From the NCBI GenBank assembly GCA_029891345.1, contig CM056994.1, positions 56,761,251-56,825,250 of the forward strand: 64,000 nucleotides of DNA, in the 5' to 3' direction. Below the pieces are notes generated by a model, which saw only the letters and a list, made by a program, of their open reading frames with translations, was not told the origin of the DNA and made no database searches. Positions 57,172 to 64,000 of this stretch are shown piece by piece. Each line of letters opens with the position of its first letter. Position 1 is the first letter of the stretch. The stretch comes from Dryococelus australis. Its lineage: Eukaryota; Arthropoda; Insecta; Phasmatodea; Phasmatidae. The position numbers and the translations under genes were made by a program.

Positions 57172-57594
57172 TAGGCTGTTCACGACAAAGTGAGCACTTT
57201 TGAAATAAACCTTAGAAAAAAGTCACTGCCCCTACTTGCATATATTTCAATGGTCGCCCTGAGTGACAAGTGCCCAGTAAAATTGGTAAGATGGATGGGA
57301 AATAGTTCCGTATCTTAACGTCGAGTTAAAAGTGTTAGGTAACAATTTATGATAACTTAAATTATTTCTTTCACTTTATGTTTATTTTTTAATACATCGA
57401 AGTGTAAAAATGAGCAAATGTGTTAGATTTTTACTTTTCAAATAATTTCACAGTTTCACTTTGCCGACACATGAATAAAGTAATGAGGCCCATAACAATG
57501 ATAATTTTACATAAGGCGGAATAATATGTAACGTGCATACAAGTAAACTTTAAGCAGGGCTTTCAAAAGTGCTCATTTTACCGTGGATAACCTG
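57172..57594 (+). mobile_element. MITE family I copy inside the array
   Basis: TAGGCTGTTCACGACAAAGT to TTTTACCGTGGATAACCTG with TA flanks (57170-57171 and 57595-57596). Confidence 0.9.
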
Positions 57595-58562
57595 TAGTAT
57601 GCTTTATCGAAACCATGTAATTAAATCCAACTTGTCTTTTTATGCAGCCAGTATATATTTCCACCATCAAATATGTCCACACAAAGTCTCTTTTGTCCCC
57701 AATTTTGTAAGATAGCTACACACGACAAATTGAAATTTTATGCTATATCTCGGAAAACAATAAAACTAATCCCACCAAATTTGACAAAGAAATTAACTGT
57801 GGTACACCGTATTAATGCGTGTGTTTGAAGTGTACCAAAGACCTGTTTCAGAATGGGGGCTATAACACACTTTAACTTAGTGTGTTATATCTGCGAAAGC
57901 GTGTAACCGATTTTAACCTAATTTGGTATACCGTATCTACGATATTCATCAAATTTGTTAATACCTAAACTTTTTGTTCTCCATTAGAAGATCTGTCACG
58001 TGAACATAAAAGAGGTTTTATGCCATATCTCGAGGACCAATCAACCGATTCCCATCGAACTTTACATGCAAGTAGTGCTACAGTAGAGCGTATAAACTAA
58101 CATATTTCATCTGCGGCAGGCTTTCTATTAATGGCATTTATATAAATAGTTTAGGTTTAGTATGTTATATTTACTAAAAAATTCAACAAATTCTAACAAA
58201 ATTTTGTACACTAGCAATGTTCATTAGAAGTCTCAATTGTGCATAGAACTCCTCTTTTGCTGGCCTTTTTAAAAAATAATGCCACGTAAGAAAATTGAAC
58301 AATTTGTCATACTTCCAGAATAATTTACCTAATTTCCACCAAATATTGAATACTACTAGTGCTGCAGAAGGCAATGTAAATAAACGCGATTTAAATGGGA
58401 TCAGGCGCTGTTTTTCAAAATGGCTGCTATATAATAGTTTGATAAGTTTACCACAATTCCAACCAAACTTTCTGTGTTGACGTATCTATTAGAAGCATCG
58501 TTTACAGAACATGTTTGTAAGGCAATTCTGTTAGATAGCACGAAATAAGAAAAAAAAATTGT

Positions 58563-59247
58563 GACGTGAATACGTCTTTAAATTTGCAACCATAGTGGGA
58601 GGCAATCCAGAAAATCCGATGATAACAAAATCGGGGGAACCGTTTGGCATTGCAGCTCCGTAAGCCTATATGTCGTCTGCATTAAATTCAATTATGCCAC
58701 TCGATTGCCAAAGGATCGAAGAATATGTTACGTTGAGTGAAGACTGCGAAGCATCGCGCGCTGGGATGGTTGGTTAGGGTGTGGTAGGGGGGGGGGGGCG
58801 ACGGGGCTGCGCGCTTCAATTTTGAGTTCGTTTCGCCGCGTCTCATAACTTCCGTGTAGTATAACTTTTGACTAGGAGAAGCTACGAATCTTGTTTGAGT
58901 TTCAATCGACAGTTTTCGTCAAGATCAACTGATTGCGGTTATAAAAACATTTGTGTGACGTGGTTATGGTGAAATTGTATGCGTTTAATGTAAAAAAATT
59001 AAGAATGCATAACACAATTTCGGGCTATGATCTTCAAAAACCAAGTCGAAATTCAGAAATCGTATACAGTTGGAAAGAGCATCTCAAAAGCAATCCAGGG
59101 ATACCCATGAAACCCACATATGATCGAGTGAAGCGATGCCGTAAAAAAAAAAAAAAAAAAAAATCAAGGCGTCCGAGCGCGTCAACGTAGACGTATTCAC
59201 GCAAAACAAACGGCCGTGTTCCCAACACAGCAAACCCCAATTTTTTT
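58563..59247 (+). mobile_element. dispersed repeat C (copy 2)
   Basis: GACGTGAATACGTCTTTAAA ... GCAAACCCCAATTTTTTT. This copy lacks the family II MITE found in copy 1 and so provides its empty site (59098-59108). The A-run at 59141-59162 corresponds to a short A-run in copy 1. No recognised coding sequence. Confidence 0.75.
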
Positions 59248-59420
59248 ATGCCATCTCTTAGGAACTAATCAACTCATTTACACCAATTTTATCACACAAC
59301 TTGCGCTACGGTAGGCCAAGTAAAATTGCGTGTTTTAAGAGGCTAAGAAACTAATTTTCAAAATGACGGCTCAGTAAATATTTTAAGTTAGTAAACACCG
59401 TCATTATAAACAATATCCTG

Positions 59421-61406
59421 ATTACATCCGAGGCTGACGCTCCATATCCGACTTCCGCAATGCATTTGATTACACGCTAGCTTATGGCATGACATTTTTT
59501 GGGTTCGAGTCCCGATTAAGGCACGTGTGTATCTGTAATTGTTTCACTACTGTTGCCTATGTTTCTGGTTTCATCTTCCATGATATTGCTGTCAACTAGA
59601 CGCAGAGGCGTACCACCCTCGTGAGCTTTTAAGTACTTAATTAAAAATTATTTACACCCATGAAGGCAAATCTAGGCTCATTAGTTAATCAGTAATTTCT
59701 TATTTACGTTGAACTGTACACTCTAAATTAAAATAAAAAATAATTTCACTGTTTGAATCAGTTAACAGCATCTTACTAATCCAACAGTCCCTTCAGTTAA
59801 TTTTAACTAGCGAATAAGTGGAAAAACGCCCGTTTTCCTTCACTTATTGATTCAGTGACATTTTCCACTGATTCTACATCTGTTTCATTCGCTGTTTTTC
59901 AGTGATTTGCTTTTTGACCGATGGATCAGTTAAACCCTGTATTTCAGTTTTAGAGTTTTTAATTTTTCGGACAGTTAGGATAGCAACAGTGTTCGCTTGT
60001 GAGTTTATTTTATGCCTAACAATGGCAAAAAAAAAAAATCTTTAGGGAATAATTTCTACAGAAAACAATAAACAAAATTGTAAAACGTGAAAATATTTGT
60101 CTACGCACACGCTATTCTTTACACTCTTGATGACTCGAAAAATTATTATTCCAAGCCATCAGGCACAGTAGCCAATGAAGCACAGGCTCAGAGCTCCGAG
60201 ACTAGAGTTCGTTGGTTCGGAACCCAGTCAAGTTATAGTGTTATTAATAATCGAAATTGTACTAAACGGTCGGCCATACAAATTGGTATTTGAACCAACC
60301 AAACATTTCATGTTCGTGGCAGTAAAATAAAAGAAAAAACTGCTTTTAGCAACTGGTTGGATGAAGTATTCACTGATTCGATCAGTGCATTTTTCCTTCT
60401 GAATCAACCAGTGATTTTCCACTTATTCTAAGTGGAGCCATTTTCACTGATTAAAGAATTTGGATTTGACTGCGAATCAGTGACTTCCCACTGATTCTAA
60501 TTTAGAAAAATTAAGAAAAACTACCTTCTGCTAATAAAACTTAACAGTTGGCAATTGATATACTAAACAAGGTTTAAAAGTGCACGAACGAGTTCAGTGT
60601 TCCAAATATACGGTATTTCATTATTGTAGTTGATGGCTGAATACGCATCGCGTGGTCTGTAGAGGACACGAACACACAACTACCGGATCTCGAAGTTTGT
60701 GGAACTACGGCGGAGTCAGGAGAAAACAGTGATTAGACTAGTCACGGCAGTTGAACACATGAGAGGACTTCCAGGTATCTCCAGAGCAGTCCACCAGAAC
60801 ATTGAGAGGACTTCCAGGTATCTCCAGAGCAGTCCACCAGAACATTGCGAGGAAGTGCACGCGGTGTAACGATGTGGCCGGAAGTCATTTAGAAAAACCT
60901 GTGACATTGTAAAGAGGGTTACAGCAACAGCTAGCAATCAGTAAGTATTCAGCCATAAACAAACACATGTCCCCAACAAAATCGCTTTTGTGGAGTGTTG
61001 TTGCGTCATATAAATAGCAAGCATTTAATCAAAATTCGCTTTGCTCCACTATTTATATCTGTAAAATAAGTAGTTATTATAAACCATTTTTAGCAAATAA
61101 ATCATTTCCTTATCTGCATAACGTCTCTCTATCGACACCGCTTATATCAGCAGTTTTACTGTGAAAGTTCTCTACGATAATTGGGAAAATTGGACTTATA
61201 ATACACCATACAACATAACAAAGTTTTAGAATTGACATACAGTGTTCATACTTTCCTTGAAAATAAATTAAAAGTTTTCTGTATTTGCAATTAGGGACTA
61301 TATCTTAATCTGACGATCATTTTACACACTTAATAATATTGCAAAATCATATCTTCCGATTGAGTTCAAAATGCAAGCACATGTTTTGCTGGCATTACTT
61401 CCCCTA
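59421..61406. other. unassigned, with a 2 x 43-bp duplication and tRNA-like motifs
   Basis: GAGAGGACTTCCAGGTATCT begins a 43-bp unit repeated in tandem at 60761 and 60804. TTGGGTTCGAGTCCCGATTA at 59507-59526 and GGTTCGGAACCC at 60213 are B-box-like and may mark old SINE heads. Around 59760-60500 the motif CAGTGA(A/C)TTT/CCACTGATTC recurs on both strands. No gene recognised. Confidence 0.4.
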
Positions 61407-61828
61407 AAGGCTGTTCACGATAAAGTGGGCAGGGTTGAAATCAACATTAAAAAAATTTCACTGCTCCTGCCTGGCATACATTTTAACGGGCTCACTGAGT
61501 GACATGCGTATAGTAAAGTTGGCAACGATGGAAGGAAAGTAGTTCCATACCTCAACGTCGAATGAAAAGTGTTAGGTAACCATTTGTGACAACTTAAATT
61601 ATTTCTTTGCCTTTCTGTTTTTTTGATGAATTGAAGAATAAAAATTAGCAGATGTGTTAAATATTTACTTTACTAATAATTCCACAGCTTTACTTGACCG
61701 ACGCATGAATAAAGTGATGAGGCCTATGACAACGTTAATTCTACATAAGGCGGAAGAACACACAACGTGCATGCAAGTATATTTTAAGCAGGGCTTTGAA
61801 AAGCGCTCATCTTACCGTGAACAGCCTA
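61407..61828 (+). mobile_element. MITE family I copy, first unit of a tandem pair
   Basis: AAGGCTGTTCACGATAAAGT to TCTTACCGTGAACAGCCTA with TA at 61405-61406 and 61829-61830. Confidence 0.9.
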
Positions 61829-62194
61829 TACTTGCATGTATGCACTTCAACGGGCATCACGCTGACAGGCGTGCGTTCTGTGAAGTTGGCAACGACGAAG
61901 GAAAAGTAGTCTCACGTCTTGACGTTGAATTAGAAGTGTTATGTAAAGATTTGCAATTACTGAAATTATTTCTTCTGCTTCCTGTTCTTTAAACCCGTAA
62001 ATGTGTAGAAATTAGCAAATTCGTAAAACATTCCACTTTTCTAATAATTCCACAGTTGTACTTGACCGACGTATGAATTAAGTGATCAGGCCCTCGTTGA
62101 CGTTAATTTTACATGCGATGAAACTACACGACGTGCATACAAGTAGGTCGTGAGCAGGACTCTCAAAAGTGCTCAGTTTACCAGGAATAGCCTG
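61829..62194 (+). mobile_element. partial family I MITE in head-to-tail tandem
   Basis: It starts inside the family I sequence (CTTGCATGTATGCACTTCAA + CGGGC) right at the right end of the previous copy and runs to CAGTTTACCAGGAATAGCCTG. The left terminus is missing. The two units differ at many sites, so the tandem is old. Confidence 0.85.
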
Positions 62195-62390
62195 TGGTTG
62201 CACTACAATAGTCAATACGCGCTCACGCGGGCGCGATGTGTACTGGACGGGGCAGGTCGCTCGGAAATAACACACAAGTGCAGAAGTCCGTCGCCTTCTT
62301 GTCGCTTGGCAGCAGCTCAGCCAACATTCCTCCTCCGCAGACGCTACACGCTCGCCTGCTCGAGAGCATCGTCTTGAGAACTTTTCCACA
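62195..62390. promoter_or_regulatory. CpG-rich patch upstream of a tandem mini-exon array (candidate promoter)
   Basis: CpG-dense 190-bp stretch (GCGCTCACGCGGGCGCGATG and following) in AT-rich surroundings, immediately upstream of the array at 62391. No TATA box is clear. The call as a promoter is inference from composition and position. Confidence 0.3.
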
Positions 62391-62866
62391 TGACTTTACC
62401 ATTTGACGTTACGTTTGCTTCCCGACATGTTGTTTCTTGTGGAGCTCGACACAATGGAACTGCCACAGGTAAAGACAGCACTTTTAACGTTTGACTTTAC
62501 CATTTGATTTTACGTTTGCTTCCGACATGTTATTTTTTGTGGAGCTCGACACAATGGAACTGTCACAGGTAAAGTCAGCACTTTTAACGTTTGACTTGAC
62601 CATTTGATTTTACGTTTGCTTCCGACATGTTTCTTGTGGAGCTCGACACAATGGAACTGTCACAGTAAAGTCAGCACTTTTAACGTTTGACTATACCATT
62701 TGACTTACGTTTGCTTCCCGGCATGTTGTTTCTTGTGGAGCTCGACACATTGGAACTGTCACAGGTAAAGTCAGCACTTTTAACGTTTGACTTGACCATT
62801 TGATTTTACGTTTGCTTCCGACATGTTTCTTGTGGAGCTCGACACAATGGAACTATCACAGGTAAG
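62391..62866 (+). repeat. ~5 x 100-bp tandem array with conserved mini-ORF and donor-like junction
   Basis: Units start at 62391, 62492, 62592, 62688 and 62788 (TGACTTTACCATTTGA). Each carries a short open stretch of 13-14 codons, such as MLFLVELDTMELPQ (62427-62468), ending CACAG and followed by GTAAAG; in unit 3 the G is lost (CACAGTAAAG). The last unit ends CACAG|GTAAGAGTGAG at 62861/62862, a strong splice donor. GGTAAAGTCAGCACTTTTAA in each unit resembles the MITE inverted repeat and pairs with the next TGACTTTACC. Confidence 0.8.
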
Positions 62867-63279
62867 AGTGAGAGTTATTTTATTGTAAGGTGATTTCAAT
62901 ATCGGTATATTAAACAGAGTTTGTCTTAAATTAAATTTACGGCAAACGAATATAATGTGAAGAGGAAATATAATAATTTACATTTTTGAATAAAGTAAAC
63001 AAGTAAGTTTCGGTTTTGAAATAAACTTTTAACACACATTTTAAGTCTATTAAAAAAAAAAGGTATATAAAATGCATTCCTCTGGATAATGTGATAATGA
63101 TTTACATAACAAGATGCACATTTTTACGAAGCTCGCAAAACCGATGTTTAATTGTTGTCAACTCTGACTTTACAATTATATTGTGTATTGGTGCTTTCGT
63201 CAGAGGAAAGGAAACATAAATTCAAATGCTAAAGTTTTCTATTGTGTAAGAAGCTTTACACCCCACCACCATAACTTAA
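62867..63279. other. unassigned AT-rich sequence
   Basis: Follows the donor-like junction at 62862. No acceptor plus open exon is recognisable before the next transposon. Confidence 0.4.
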
Positions 63280-63822
63280 GCTGGACTCACAACATAAGCT
63301 GGACTCACAACAGTCCGTTTCATCCGTCAGTCGCCCGTCCGTCCGTCACGTGATCATCAACCAATCGCAGGGAAACTTTTTTCTATCCGTCGTTCCGTAC
63401 AGTATATTTCAATCTTTAACTTTCGACGGTCCGACGGATGGTCCACAGCCTTGTAATTTCGTTCCTTGAACATGGCTGTCGGAAAACAGTCACTTGTTTA
63501 TTTTTCTGAATTTATTTTTCTTTTTAAACACACAAGGCAGTAAAGTTGTTTACTTTTTTTACGTTTCGCCTTTGAATTGAACTGAAGACGACTTGTAGAT
63601 TTTCAGAGGAAACGCTGCTAAATTATGTTAGGGAAAAATAATATACGTATGACATTCAATAAAAACATTTGTCTCTGCGCGAGAAAGTTCGTGTTGTTCG
63701 CTGGTAACACTGAACATTTTCTGGCCAGACGGATCGTCGGATTTCTATAGACGGATGATAAAACCGACGGATGCCTGACGGACGGGCGAGTGACGGAAGC
63801 TACGGATGGTTGTGAACCAAGC
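63280..63822 (+). mobile_element. inverted-repeat element A (copy 3)
   Basis: TTAA then GCTGGACTCACAAC, which is repeated 18 bp later (63298) before GTCCGTTTCATCCGTCAGTC. It ends CGGATGGTTGTGAACCAAGC. The interior TCACGTGATCATCAACCAAT matches copies 1 and 2, but the middle differs. The doubled left end may be a small tandem duplication or an insertion next to an older end. Confidence 0.7.
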
Positions 63823-63860
63823 TATACCTCTTTCTTGGCGGGGAGTTTCGCTTGGAGGAT

Positions 63861-64000
63861 GAGGCCAAGGTCGTGTAGTGGTCACACTACAACTTTCACG
63901 TCTAGGTGAACCGGGTTCGATTACCGGCCCGGTGGGAATCGTGCCGGACGATGCTGCTAGTAGGCGGGTTTTCTCGGGATATCCCGTTGCCCCCGCTCTT
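63861..64000 (+). mobile_element. SINE family 1 copy, cut by the window end
   Basis: AAGGTCGTGTAGTGGTCACA head with a good B box (GGGTTCGATTACCGG), then CGTGCCGGACGATGCTGCTA and GGCGGGTTTTCTCGGGATAT + CCCGTTGCCCCCGC. It continues beyond position 64000. Confidence 0.85.

Larger units (their letters stand above)
56645..59420 (+). repeat. diverged ~140-bp repeat array, right arm (plus polarity)
   Basis: The same motif now runs on the plus strand: about 56760 (GATTATTCGACCAATTCTCG), 56890, 57035 (CGGAAACAACTGATCGGTTC), 57740, 57885, 58020 (CGAGGACCAATCAACCGATT), 58160, 58300, 58440 and 59245. Subtracting the inserted MITE (57172-57594) and repeat C (58563-59247), the spacing is 120-145 bp throughout. 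CAAAATGGxGGC blocks alternate with it (56850, 57140, 57850, 58418, 59360). Confidence 0.65.

Noticed and set aside
61654-61992. 112-codon ORF
   Set aside because: Spans the junction of two tandem family I MITE copies; no homology and not open in other copies.

Overview
This is eukaryotic nuclear DNA, most likely from a hemimetabolous insect or another arthropod with a large, repeat-bloated genome. It is AT-rich, with (AT)n, (GT)n and poly(C) microsatellites, tRNA-derived SINEs, hundreds of diverged transposon fragments, one transposase-like pseudogene with a short GT-AG intron, a BESS-like protein remnant and short TTAGG-type telomere motifs. The species cannot be named from the sequence. No intact protein-coding host gene was recognised in 64 kb. 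The only clearly functional-looking gene is a tRNA-Lys(CTT) at 214-286; two decayed relatives lie at 8090-8162 and 21552-21624.

The dominant component is a superfamily of small TA-flanked inverted-repeat elements (MITEs). Their ends read NAGGCTGTTCACGG...CCGTGAACAGCCTN. Family I is about 425 bp, family II about 238 bp, and family III has related but distinct ends (CTATTCACGG-type) and is about 420 bp. Nearly every complete copy is flanked by TA on both sides. Two insertions can be checked inside the window because a paralogous copy of the host repeat lacks them. A longer relative at 18719-20083 has the same ends and encloses a protein remnant that looks like a Q/S-rich linker plus BESS motif; it is a candidate for the lineage that fed the MITEs.

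Other mobile DNA: a jockey-like LINE reverse transcriptase fragment (11.5-12.4 kb); a Tc1-like transposase fragment (22.9-23.4 kb, minus); a mariner-like transposase pseudogene (42.0-42.8 kb, minus); a DUF7869-type transposase-like pseudogene (28.5-30.5 kb); a short hAT element with perfect 8-bp target duplication (31319-31950); a second 8-bp-TSD element nested in another transposon (24965-25329); TTAA-flanked elements (16.05-16.52, 24.47-25.34, 32.74-34.12, 63.28-63.82 kb); a Helentron-like element (53.96-54.22 kb); foldback elements (3.48-4.22, 17.65-17.85 kb); two SINE families; and several unnamed dispersed repeats.

Tandem arrays: 6 x 110 bp (51.4-52.1 kb), 4 x 106 bp (56.2-56.6 kb), about 5 x 100 bp with a conserved mini-ORF and splice-donor-like junction (62.4-62.9 kb), 2 x 103 bp (46.2-46.4 kb), a degenerate 27-bp minisatellite (6.1-6.6 kb), and a very diverged roughly 140-bp repeat spanning about 4 kb whose polarity flips at about 56.64 kb. 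Several CpG-rich islands (4.3, 25.4, 37.9, 44.9, 54.9, 62.3 kb) are the best places to look for promoters or first exons of host genes whose bodies lie outside the window.
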